Shown here in pieces: positions 28,545-39,399 of a stretch of 48,435 bases of DNA. This stretch comes from Nemertoderma westbladi (Eukaryota; Xenacoelomorpha; Nemertodermatida; Nemertodermatidae). The notes beneath the pieces were generated by a model, which saw nothing but the letters and a program-made list of their open reading frames with translations, was not told where the DNA came from and did not search any database. The stretch spans positions 1 through 48,435 of the forward strand of contig JAUCBJ010003736.1 of assembly GCA_032718475.1 (NCBI GenBank). Reading direction: 5' to 3'. The stretch's first letter is position 1; the number at the start of each line of letters is the position of its first letter. Position numbers and translations under genes: made by a program.

Positions 28545-28547
28545 TTA
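28545..28547 (-). other. In-frame TAA in gag
   Basis: TAA follows KEQLFQQP. The same frame reopens at once and continues through 37 codons without an ATG into the coiled-coil segment. It is the only TAA among the six in-frame stops of the element. Confidence 0.8.
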
Positions 28548-29219
28548 TGGTTGTTGAAACAGTTGTTCTTTTAGTCGCTCCATAGAGCTGAAGAATCCCT
28601 GTGCGTATCCGGCTGCGGACCTCTTCCACACAGCTGGATCGATGGTTTCCTTGGTTACTCCCATCCGGTGTATGTCTTCCCAGGCAGCTTCTGATAAATC
28701 AAACGGGAGTCCGGGTCCGGGGAAGTTCCATTGCGACTCTACAATAGACTTCAGTTCTTCCCTTGTGTATCCCGCATAACTATCTTTAGTTGATCGCTGA
28801 CTTCTCGCCCAATCGATCTGGTGTTCTTCCACCGCGATCAATATCCTAGTGAGTACGGCTGCAGGTAGGATGAGAAGGGGATCCGAATAAACCGCATCCG
28901 TCATCTTTGCTCCGCGCTCGGGTGTCAGCTCTACAGTGTCCTCACTACTGGAGCTGTCGGGCCGCTGAGAAATAAGTTCTTGGCTCGCGGGTTGTTGCTG
29001 TTCCGCTGCTTCTTGGTCCCGCTTGACCTGAGCTCGAGTGCCTATGATAGACCTACGATGTTGGACCAGCCTAGGTTCTGTTATTACTACTGGAGGGATG
29101 ACCTTCCTCACAGTGGGAGGTGAACTGAACTTAGGTGTAGACGGTTCTACACCCTTATCTGAGTCGCAGATAGTTACATCTAATAAACTGTCTGACAGGT
29201 TCTGCTTAGTATCAGACAT
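28548..29219 (-). CDS. BEL/Pao Gag N-terminus
   Basis: An ATG at 29219 opens 224 codons and is the probable start of the Gag-Pol polyprotein. Residues 1-110 are low-complexity and polar. Residues ~115-224 are helical (LILPAAVLTRILIAVEEHQIDWARS, then YAGYTREELKSIVESQWNFPG) and unlike any domain I can name. This plus the following segment gives a ~640-residue region before the DUF1759-like capsid, longer than in ordinary BEL/Pao elements. Confidence 0.7.
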
Positions 29220-31296
29220 GTTTGATTACACAGTTGAATGCCTACTGCTATCTTACAGTCTAAGCAAGTCTAGTAATTCAGCATTAACTGCTAGCCTAAT
29301 AATTAATTACCGATACTGCTACTCAGTGTAGCGTGATATATATAATATTAGAATACCGGTATGCTTATAGTATATATAAGTATTATTAGTAACTAGAATT
29401 AATTACAGAATACCGGTATGATTTCAGCCTAAAATTTATAGAAATAAATATAATAAGCCTATTGTAAATACCGGTATGTCAATTATTTTTTAGAATAATT
29501 GAATTTCTGAATTTTAAGGGTTACTTGGTTACTTTAATTTACTTATTACCGTTATTTAAGCAGTAGTCCAACTGATATTGAGACCTAATTGTTGTATGGC
29601 AGGCCTACTATTTATAAATCGTTTGAGTTGATTTATAATATATATATACCCGTTTAATGGGTTTTGTCAATGTTTGAAATAAATGTTATTATTTCTGGGG
29701 GAGTCACTACACATAAGCTGTACGCTCTCAGTGGAGTGCTACTTGTTAGACACTAAAACAAATAATTATAATTTACCTAAGTTACTTAATACTACAAATT
29801 ACGTACAATTCGGGTTGAGATTACAGTCTCTAAATAAATACAAAAATTTAATTACAAATACACAAATACGAAATTTTTAGGGTAATTTTTACAAGAAGTC
29901 TACTAACCAGCCTAACAAAGGGTTAGAATATCTGGTTATTACAACGGACAGGTTACTACGGTATTTGAAACTAATAAGTAGTAGTAAATATACTGCGTTG
30001 TCCAGATAGGAAAATACCACCGTCTGACGACCTATAGCCGTATCGCTATAGGTACTACGTTATGTATCACGGAGTGTCCCTACCTAGAAGTTAATTACCG
30101 CGGTCTACCAGAACCAACGTGTCTATTAACCACTTTACAACACAAATATACTGCCTACACACTAATCACCTTCGGAAAGTACTGTACACTAAACCCTAAA
30201 TTAGGTACAAGTACTTGTACAACAAATAATCAGTCGTTAAAAATACTTGAACAGCTAAAAGAACCACGGTATCTGCCGGAGTGACCAAAGCATAAAATCT
30301 CCAGTCTTTACCTACGCCGAGCAGCCCTGATGTAGTACCGGGGTTAGTTTAACTATAACGGTATGTATAACAAACACAATTACTGTAGGAATAAACTTAG
30401 GGATATGAATGTTGCGAATAATCGCATAAACTCTGAATAATAAATATTACGCTACGCGTACAGACTATTCAAACAAAATGCAGACCAAATACTGACAGAC
30501 TACTATCAAGCCTAAACAAACTACGGTATATGCAGACTCCGAAATGATTAGTTAGTATGCGTTCTAACCTAGTAGTACGACTTATTCTTTCACAGGGGGT
30601 TTACCTCACAGCACTTGAAGCCCCTACGTTCCCAACTAGCACTTTATCGGACAGATGCTCTACACACACCGAAGCTTCCTCAAACCCAACAACAGCCAGA
30701 CAACTATCCAGCCTACAAATTATCTAAATAAAATTATACGCTACCCGTACAGACTACACAAACAAAGTACAGACCAAACGATGGCAGACTACTATCAAGC
30801 CCAAATACACTACAGTATATGCAGACTCCGAAATGATTAGTTAGTATGCGTTCTAACCCAGTAGTACGACTTATTCTTTCACAGGGGGTTTACCTCACAG
30901 CACTTGAAGCCCCTACATTCCTAACTAGCACTTTATCGGACAGATGCTCTACACACACTGCAATCCGTTCAGACTTAACAACAGTTAGACAACAGTCAAG
31001 CCTACAAATTATCTGTACAATCTGAGCAGGCTTACACACCTTCTGCTCAATACTGGCTTACAAATAAATAAAACTGACAGAAATAGGCCTAAGTAAAATC
31101 CCAATAAAAACCAGGCGTCCCCGATTAATTATTAAGACCTACCGGTATATAATAATCAAAATCGAATAATACTGCTGTACCTGTACTGCTGTAGGTACCG
31201 GTCCGGGTGATCAGGCAGTCAGGCCTACAGATTACCGGTCGACCGGTACTTTCGACTAGATTGCTTACACCGCAATCCAGAAGCAATATCTGTTAT
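29220..31296 (-). other. ~2-kb untranslated leader of BEL/Pao element
   Basis: No coding frame on the minus strand. Contains AATACCGGTATG repeats near 29350-29480, a 288-bp tandem duplication (30447-31020) and several ACCGGT palindromes at the LTR end. No TGG-starting primer-binding site abuts the LTR. The nearest candidate is 31263-31279 on the minus strand, about 17 bases inside. Confidence 0.6.
30447..31020 (-). repeat. 288-bp tandem duplication in BEL/Pao leader
   Basis: Two adjacent copies, for example TATGCAGACTCCGAAATGAT at about 30530 and 30818, with the shared block CACAGGGGGTTTACCTCACAG. Identity is roughly 90% with small indels. Confidence 0.85.
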
Positions 31297-32423
31297 TGTT
31301 TGCGCTTTTAAGACCTTTGACAGTTTAACCTGCCAAATTAGGATGTCTTTTAGATGATATATAGTCTTTAGCTTATGACGAGTATTTGATACACTACATT
31401 AGCCGAAGCCAGTCTATGCGCAATCATTCACCCGCTGGATATACCCGGGAGACTGAATTCGGAAGCTTAATGATTGATGGTGTAAGCCTACTGTATTATT
31501 CGACTGATCGTAATATATAATCTCTGACAAATATTATTCACTTTCGGGAAATATTAACAGTTCCTTTAGGACGTGGCGCTCTAAATATATAAACAGAGTT
31601 ATGACTTAAACTAGACACAACGAAAGGCTATAGATTAACGTATATGGCGCATTCTTTAGGAGATGCTTTGTTATCAGTTACAATCATACACAATGCTGCA
31701 CAATACTGCATACTAATCTGCCGACCTTCACTAATTTTAGTCACGTATAAAGAGAGCAACATACAATTTATGTAGGGCCTATGAAATAGCATTAGATTCA
31801 CTTCAAACCACTTAACATAGGTTGCAATCGTTTATATGTAACCGGTCTCTCTAACCTTTAGTATATCAAGAAGATTGGGGTGTCTGACTATTGATCAGTA
31901 TTCCGATATAATATTTCATCCACAAATATAATGAATAACCGACAGTAAAAGCAGTAATATTAGTAAGATATGGTAAGATAACTCGGTTTGTTGAGTTATG
32001 TAACTCGGTAACTCGATAACAGATATACTTTCTATAATTAAGCCTACTAATGTTAAACTAAAGAATGCTGATACACGGAAGTGCCAAAAGCCGGTGTTCT
32101 TAGGCTCTGGGCAAAAACATAACACTGAACTACTGAACTGATTGGTCGACCGAGCAAAGAGAGAACAAAGAACAAAGAAAGGTTCGACGTGGCAATATCA
32201 GCTGTTAGCCGTCGTCATGGTAGCGACACTGTTTTCAAGAGGATCTAGCTTATTGCATCACGAGATTGCGGATTATGTCCTCTAAAGTACAAATACAGAA
32301 GAAATGACTTTTATGTCCTCTAAAACACCAGTACAGTAAGGACACGGCCTTTTTATGCCTGGTAAACCAACTACAGAGTACTTTACGGGAAAATAACCGG
32401 TTAATTACGCAAAAGCTTTTACA
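31297..32423 (-). repeat. 5' LTR of BEL/Pao element (1127 bp)
   Basis: Matches 7429-8593 with about four substitutions by eye and a 38-bp deletion after GAACTACTGA. It is followed on the plus strand by TTGAC (32424-32428). Confidence 0.92.
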
Positions 32424-32428
32424 TTGAC

Positions 32429-32776
32429 TGATTGCAGGATTCTCGATTCAGGGATTGAGTACAGCCTGACAGTACCGGTACACATGGTACATGCAGACAG
32501 CCACAATGTATTGGAAAATTTGTCAGAAACCCAGCTGATTTATCCTACAGTAATAATAATTTAACGCATTTTAAATTTGGATAAATAAATTTATTATAAC
32601 TGCAATAACAGTTACACTGATGCTGCACGAAGGCCCCACGCAAATTCTACTTGGAAAATTTTCAAACTTTTGCCAAACAACATGTGTACTAAGTTTGGAT
32701 AGATTTCATCAAGGATTGGCCGAGTTATTAACGTTTAAAATAAAATACTGAAAAAAAAACGCGACAGAACGACAGG
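32429..32776. other. Unannotated interval before Penelope fragment
   Basis: No frame is visible. The sequence near 32685-32740 has the look of widespread invertebrate repeat DNA. It may be the upstream, decayed part of the Penelope-like element. Confidence 0.4.
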
Positions 32777-33376
32777 TTGATTAATGGTACCCCTATGCTA
32801 AGGCTCACTCACTTCGTGGCTCGCCCCACATCTAAACTGCGCCAGTCACTCCCATCTCTCAAACGCCCCATCCCGGAAATCCTTGCGCCTAACTTCGTTT
32901 ACTCTTTCTCTTGTCCCTCTTGTAAGGGGGAATATGTTGGACACACCATCCAACACTTGTTTGAACGCGTTAGACAGCACCAGGATGGGACAGCCAATGA
33001 TGGGAGCGAACAGGGTAAGACTGTGCACAACCACATCATGACGCACCGCGACGAGCCCAATACACGTTGGCTGACTGACTGGCGTGAATTGTTTAAACAT
33101 TTCACTGTAATTGCTAGACACCCATTGGGGCCAGTCTTGAAATGTATTACATCTAAACACTCAAGCCGGTTATCAACAAGCAGAAACGTGACTGGTGCAA
33201 GTTTACGGTGCTGTTTTCCAGTGGTTAGTTACAGTACAGACATATCTTCATTTCGTTACCTGTTCCGTCCCCCTTTGGGAATCTCTCTCTACATTTCCTG
33301 GCTTGGCCTCCTGAGAATGCCTTCAGTTGCGGGGCGAAACCTACCGATCAGATGGCTGCCGTCAGCTGATCATTGA
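32777..33376 (+). pseudogene. Penelope-like element fragment: GIY-YIG endonuclease
   Basis: Residues 20-75 read KLRQSLPSLKRPIPEILAPNFVYSFSC, then C-x2-C (Cys 46 and 49), EYVG (the YIG half), and LFERVRQHQ. This is the linker and GIY-YIG endonuclease domain of Penelope-like retroelements, including their characteristic Cys pair. No reverse transcriptase is present upstream. After about residue 135 the frame no longer matches the family, suggesting a frameshift. The displayed start is arbitrary. Confidence 0.8.
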
Positions 33377-35160
33377 TTGCATGCAACGTCTAGGTTTTAT
33401 TGCTTTTTAGTTTTTTACATACTTTAATATTTAGTTGTTATTGATGGTTATTATATGTTCTTAAAAAAATATCGAAATCATCTGGTGTTTTATGTTAATA
33501 CATTATTAATATTTACAATACTGCCTTGTAGCCTGGGTAACTGCGAACGAGTTCGAAACAAAATTAACAAAATTTTCGTTGCATAAAATTTTCAGATCAA
33601 ATGGCATCTTGCATTCCACTCTATCGCTCTTTGAGAGTAATCCCTTTCGAAGCTTTATATAATGTACAACTAGCGTCATTCATGAACAGCAACAGCATAA
33701 TGATTACTCAAGGGTTACGTATGGGGGTTAATGAGGTAAAAATTACATGGAATCTGCACTGCTGTCATGTCCTGTGTAACTAACAAACTCTATGTTTTGT
33801 GTATTTTTTTGTCACCTACTGTAGCAGCCAGCAGATATACAGTAGGCCTACTAGCAATAACTATATTTCTACTGTGGTGGAAATATCTATTGTGAAACTT
33901 TATAGCTGTGATTATTGTTTTGTTATTTGTTATTTATTTATATATGATAAGAAAGTTGTATCCTCTGAGCATAGTAGACAAAATAATAATTATATTATAC
34001 TGAAGGTAAAATATATAACCACAACCCCGTAAAGGAAGCCACCTGAACTCGATCAGCTAATCACATTCCAAAAGTAACTCATCTCAAATCCGGTGACCTT
34101 GAGCTGTCAATCATTTAGTTCAATTTCTACGGATAGATCAGCAATCTGGGAATATTGTTTATCTGGGATGATATATTATAGTACCGTAGCTGATATCATT
34201 CTGACACACATTATGTAAGGAAAGAGGCAAAGATGATTGGAATATTTGGGACGCGGTTGACAGAAAATGGAGCATACTGTAATGCTGTATTGACAGGAAC
34301 GAACATGGATTGATGAACTTATTATTAATTAACTTTACTCACTGACACACACTGACGGTGGTTGACGCCTTATTGACTGGGCACGATGTCCCCCGCATAT
34401 AGAGCTACTGATATATTTATAACAAATGTAGTGAGTGAATAATAATTAGAATCACTCAAATAGAAATGTTTATCAATAATTATAGGTAGTTATTCGAAGT
34501 TATTATGACCCTTTTGTAAACCTGAAAAAGTTAAATTAACTAATACGGACATTGAAAATACATGGAGATGAAGCTATCCGTGGTTTGATTGCATTCAGTC
34601 TTTCAAAATGTTTGATGACTGCAATAGTCCAATCATGTATGTCTGTATGTATGTGTATCACTGTATGGCTCGAAGTACTGAATACAGAATAAGTAATGAG
34701 AACTTCGCTATCACTAACCTTAAACATGGATTCCAGCGTTACGTAATCTTTAAAAGCACACACCTTGGGAGTTATTCGTGCATATAATCTAATTAAACAC
34801 CGTGAGGCAGTGTTTTTAGACTGCTACATTTAAGTTTTAGATAGCTGGACAACATCCCTATCTAGTTGTTGTCATAGTAACTGACACCATTTACTAGCTA
34901 TTTGTGAGTAAAGTAAGCGTTATGTAATCTCATAAAAAATCCACCATAAAATTACACTTTTTATAAAGTTGATTCCCTGTGCAATAACTGAAAGTGCAAT
35001 CTTTCTGTTATTATAGGTTGTTGACATATTATTTGGAGTCCATATTTGAGAAGCTTGAAAGTGTCTCGGTTTACTAAAGTTAGGATATATGAAAAATAAT
35101 GCGTTACGTAATCTCATTCTAATATTGTAAATTAATACTAATATTATACTAATTATTATA
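33377..35160. other. Gene-poor AT-rich interval
   Basis: Only short random frames are present. The GTTAYGTAATCTC motif appears at 34738, 34919 and 35103 (see findings). I see no RNA gene or element boundary. Confidence 0.5.
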
Positions 35161-35594
35161 CTAATAAAATTCCATGTAGGTGACAGGTTGAATTAAGGTA
35201 AGTTCAGGAACTGAATAGACTCCCCGATTCGAAACTGCAATTGGAGGATGAATCTTCCTTATTACATTAACTGCTCCATATTCAGTTACATCGTCTTTCT
35301 GTGGCCATTTCCAATGCTTAGGGCCACTTTGTGTCATTGATTTCACTAGTGCTGACTGCTGGCTTTCAAGCAACCTAATAACTTTACCAGGATATAGATC
35401 TTTTTCATAACGAACTATAACAAAATCACCAGCAGTGATATCTAACGGAGCTAACATTACAGTCTCAGTATATGAATTTGGGGAATCAAAGTTGAATTGG
35501 TGATGTGTGACTTTCAAATCAGAACTGACACCACCACTGCACCAAGCAATTGAACTTTCTGTAACTGCTTTCACTGCGTGGATGTTTATAGTAC
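35161..35594 (-). CDS. Terminal exon of an unrecognised gene
   Basis: An open frame of ~144 codons is preceded by a good 3' splice site (TTTGTGCCAG then GTACTATAAAC) and ends in TAG at 35161-35163. There is no initiating ATG, so it is an exon, not a gene. The segment GDFVIVRYEKDLYPGKVIRLL followed by KHWKWPQKDDVTEY suggests a small beta-barrel (Tudor/SH3-like) module seen at the C-terminus of many uncharacterised animal proteins. This is recognition by pattern only. It may be host or transposon-derived. It lies on the KCNQ strand but does not resemble KCNQ. Confidence 0.55.
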
Positions 35595-35601
35595 CTGGCA
35601 C

Positions 35602-37582
35602 AAATAATTGTTAATCCATTAAATTAGTTACAAAAAGGAGTGTACTTTAAGGGCATGCTGCTATCTTAATATATATAGGCCTACAGTAAAGGGGTGTGAA
35701 CAGTGCTGTACAGTAAAGTTCCTCAGACTTGATGGCGGCGGCCATCTTGCTATTTAAGAGTGGTGGCCTAAACCCTAACCTGACCAACAAACCCTAACAT
35801 AAAAATCAAATAAACTACATGCTCATTAAAACTACTATACTCATCAAAACCCCTCGGCATCTCTTCTCATTCCAAGGTTTTCCTTTTATACATAAAAATC
35901 AGTTTTGCCTATCTTAGAGTTAGGTAACTTGTTCATGTTGAATGGCTAAAACGTTGTTTCAAATATCTCCTAAAAATTAATTCAAATGCAATGAAGCGAA
36001 AAAATATCTCCTGGCATCTCTAATTATTGGTGGGGTTTATTCACTAAGGTGCTTAAAGTATAGTCTACCTACTGTACAATAGAATGTTATTTATTGACTT
36101 TAGCCGAAAAAACTATCTTGGGGTTCCAGTATAGTTATAGCTCAGAGCATCTTATCCCTTGGTGGTCTATTTTCGCATCAGTGGGAACCGAATTGACATT
36201 TTCTGTGAAGAAAGCAAGATTGTATTTTTCTAGGCAATTGGCCTTTTATATTCCATTGAATTTACTTTACATGAGATACATTAGGATTATATGTAACGTA
36301 ATCTTCTCCATACAATGTTACGTTATGTAATCTCAATGTTACGTAATCTCCAAAATTGATAGTAAAATTTACATGGTTCTGGACAAGAATTACAAGTGAT
36401 TGTTGTATATTTATTGTTCCCAATGTACTACGAAACAGGAACTCATTTTTAATCGTCTGGAAACACTGTAATTAGCTATCTATATGAAAGTTCCTCGGTT
36501 TTCGTTACGTAATCTCATTAGCGATTGGCATGCATCAAATGTTTCAATAGTTTCACAATACAAGAATATGTCGATCAAAAATTAACATTAAATTGTCTGC
36601 AAGATGCCATTTATAACCCTGGCATATATAATTTACACAATTATGTGATGTTTTGGTCTTTTAGAAATAATTTATTTTTGACATATTTCCAGCTATAAAT
36701 GTTTACAAAATTGACCTGTTATAAATTTGTCCGATATGAGCACTTATCATAACAATTTCAACAAAATTCAATTAATTAGACAAAATATAACATCCCTGCA
36801 ATAAATTGATTCCATATAGGTACAGTCATTTGTAACTTCATAATATACCTACCACGTGACATTTACATGGAATCCATGTAAAGGTGATGTCAAGTGAAAT
36901 GATGTGAATTGATGTCAGATTAATTGAAATTAAGTGAATACAAGTCAAGTTATGTGGAATTAAGTGATGTGAAGTAATTTCAAGTCAAGAGTTTTGACGC
37001 AATGGCAAGTCAAGTCATTTGAAATAGTCTCAAGTAATTTAAAGTCATGTGCTTTCAAGTCATGTCAAGTGATGTTCAAGTGACGTCAAGTCTAGTGATG
37101 TGAAGTTATGTCAAGTCAATTGATGTTGAGTAAATATGTAAATTTAAGTTAAGTGATGCGACATGACTACAAGATATAAAGTAAGACAAATTGTTTATAT
37201 AAAGTACTGGTTCGATTTAATGAAGCGTACAACCACAAACAATAGCATACATCAGATCGCTCTAAAACATGGTGGCCATCTGATGGTTATATAACTTTTC
37301 CGTTTTCTGCTATGATGGTAAGACAAATCTATATATGTCCTAGGGGAGTCCCCCAGCGTGTCACACTTCAGCACTTGCACCATTTTTTTTATTATTGTGA
37401 TTGATTATGTACTTAATAAATCTATGAAATTCAATCCAGTATCCTACTGATCTAGACTTAAAATCGATCTAAAATTGTGAAATTATACCGCCGGTGGAAT
37501 TCTGACGTTGAATAAAATGAAATTAAAATTAATAAGGACTACCTTTGTCTATGCTTTTTACAATATTTGAGCTATTTATTAC
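35602..37582. other. Non-coding interval, probable intron or intergenic DNA
   Basis: No credible coding region on either strand. Contains four more copies of GTTAYGTAATCTC (36293-36520) and the CAAGT/GATGT simple-repeat field at 36880-37160. Confidence 0.5.
36880..37160. repeat. Degenerate (CAAGT / TGATG)n simple-repeat field
   Basis: The segment is built from variants of CAAGT, TGATGT, AAGTCA and GAATT words in irregular order with a period near 5 to 10 bp. It looks like an old microsatellite expanded from AAGTGATGTC-type units. Confidence 0.7.
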
Positions 37583-37756
37583 CTTCAGGTGTTTTGTTAT
37601 ATGAAGGAACCTCCCCATTGTCTAAAGAATTTCTCCGTTTTAATGCATTCAGTTGGGTTGTGAGGTTGTAAGCTAATGGGTCTTTCGATATCTTAGGAGA
37701 TTTAGTGTGGCGAAGAAAACTTCGTTTTGCCCTTCTGTTGAAAGCCGCTATTGTGC
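37583..37756 (-). CDS. Probable KCNQ exon (linker after helix A)
   Basis: A 174-base open exon bounded by TTTTTCAG and G|GTAATA splice signals. One frame is open across it (TIAAFNRRAKRSFLRHTKSP, then KISKDPLAYNLTTQLNALKR). Its entry phase (two bases completing a codon) matches the exit phase of the upstream exon at 39400-39610. The basic, Ser-rich composition suits the variable linker between helices A and B of Kv7 channels, which is poorly conserved, so assignment rests on strand, phase and position. Confidence 0.65.
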
Positions 37757-37799
37757 CTGAAAAATATATTGTGTAAGAAGAAACATATACAGGAAAATA

Positions 37800-38635
37800 T
37801 ATCGTGTAAGTAGAAACAACCGACCTGTGACGTCACCAACCCTGCTCCTAACAACAAACCTGTAATGTCAACAACCCTCCCCGTAACAACCAACCTGTGA
37901 CGTCACTAACCCTCCCCGTAACAACCAACCTGTGATGCCACTAACCTTCGCCCTAACAACCAACATGTGACGTCACTAAACCTTCCCCGTAACAACCGAC
38001 CTCTGACGTCACCAACCCTGCTCCTAACATCAAACCTGTAATGTCAACAAACCTCCCCGTAACAACCAACCTGTGACGTCACTAACCCTCCCCGTAACAA
38101 CCCCAACCTGCGACGTCACTAACCCTCCCCGTATCAACCAACCTGCGATGTCACTAACCCTCCCCGTAACAACCAACCAGTGACGTCATTAACCCTCCCC
38201 GTAACAACAACCTGCGACGTCACTAACCCTCCCCGTAATAACCAACCTGTGACGTCATTAACCCTCCCCGTAACAACCAACTTGTGACGTCACTAACCCT
38301 CCCCGTAACAAGCAACCTGTCACGTCACCAACCCTTCCCATAACAACCAACCTGTGACGTCACTAACCCTCCCCGTAACAACCAACCTGCGACGTCACTA
38401 ACCTTCCCCGTAACAACCAACCAGCGATGTCACTAACCCTCCTCGTAACAACCAACCTGCGATGCAACTAACCTTCCCCGTAACAACCAACCTGCGACGT
38501 CACTAACCTTCCCCGTAACAACCAACCAGCGACGTCACTAACCTTCCCCGTAACAACCAACCAGCGATGTCACTAACCCTCCTCGTAACAACCAACCTGC
38601 GATGCAACTAACCCTCACCGTAACAACCAACCTTT
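37800..38635. repeat. 35-bp minisatellite in KCNQ intron, main block
   Basis: About 23 units, each with AACAACCAACCTGTGACGTC then ACTAACCCTCCCCGT, and common variants (GCGACGTC, AGCGATGTC, CTGTAATGTC). Nearly every unit includes TGACGTCA or a one-base variant. On the minus strand each unit reads ACAGGTTGGTT, the same as the donor site of the KCNQ exon at 39400. Confidence 0.92.
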
Positions 38636-39235
38636 TCTCTAGCGGTAGGACTGTATATTGAATTAAGCTTAACAGGGTCACATTATGACAATTAGCAATA
38701 ACAATAACAATTCGGACAGATAAGGCCCTATATCCAGCTTAGTTATTATATCAGATTAGAGTTGCTAGGAGTGACAGTTGTAAATATATGGTAAACAATA
38801 AACTTTATAAAATAAAAATATACTAGACCGACGGGCGCGCTGACTCACAACCAAGCCACAAAATAGAAGGCACATCAATAAACATAAAAAATAAAAATAA
38901 TATAATGTAGCAACATACAGTGAAATTTAATTTACATTACCAAATGAATCTATTTAATTAGCTAACAAAGACAGTTGAAGGAAAAAGGTATATATGCAAG
39001 CAAGTAAGTAAATATTTTGGGCTAATGGTTTTGTTTTATTGTGAAAGTAGCCGAAAACGCTGAGTAGAGACAATAAAGGTGTTTAGAAGGGAGAAATATT
39101 TGTTGTAATCGGTCGCAGATATACCTTGTCCCTCTAAAACAGAGTTGAATGACAGTGAAGCCCCCAGGGCTTCCAACCCAACCTTCAGTGTACGGCGGGC
39201 ACCAGAGTAACTCGGACAAGTTATAAAAAAGTGAA
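38636..39235. other. ~600-bp non-repeat segment splitting the minisatellite
   Basis: AT-rich sequence without repeat units lies between the two minisatellite blocks. No coding frame or terminal repeats were recognised. A minus-strand frame at 39022-39258 has no family resemblance. It may be intron sequence around which the repeat expanded on both sides, or an insertion into the array. Confidence 0.5.
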
Positions 39236-39399
39236 ACCAACCAACTTATAACAACCAACTTGCGACGTCACTAACCCTCCCCGTTACAACCAACCTGTGA
39301 CGTCATTAACCCTCCCCGTAACAACCAACTTGCGACGTCACTAACCCTCCCTGTAACAACCAACCTGTCACGTCACCAACCCTTCCCGTAACAACCAAC
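39236..39399. repeat. 35-bp minisatellite, exon-proximal block
   Basis: About five units of the same repeat run directly into the KCNQ donor splice site at 39398-39399. The last unit's CAACCTGTAATGG is itself the exon-intron junction read from the plus strand. Confidence 0.9.

Larger units (their letters stand above)
7429..32423 (-). mobile_element. Giant BEL/Pao LTR retrotransposon (about 18.3 kb net) with a second coding block
   Basis: The element spans 24,995 bp. Subtracting the nested element and its 5-bp duplication leaves about 18,345 bp. On the minus strand the order is 5' LTR, ~2-kb leader, gag, protease, RT, RNase H, integrase, ~1.8-kb spacer, unknown ORF2a and ORF2b, then 3' LTR. 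The DUF1759-like Gag, DUF1758-like protease, YMDD RT, A17/RNase H region and DUF5641-like integrase tail are diagnostic for BEL/Pao. The LTRs differ by about four substitutions by eye plus one 38-bp indel. Canonical BEL/Pao elements are well under half this size and usually have one ORF, sometimes with an env-like gene. Confidence 0.92.

Noticed and set aside
7429-32423. Interpretation as an endogenous DNA virus because of the 25-kb size and unknown ORFs
   Set aside because: LTRs, 5-bp TSD and complete BEL/Pao gag-pol motifs identify an LTR retrotransposon; no DNA polymerase, packaging ATPase or DNA-virus capsid motifs are visible.
34536-34763. 75-residue minus-strand frame
   Set aside because: No splice signals, motifs or composition supporting coding.
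35770-35810. Telomere-like CCCTAA words
   Set aside because: Only two or three non-contiguous copies, so not a telomeric tract.
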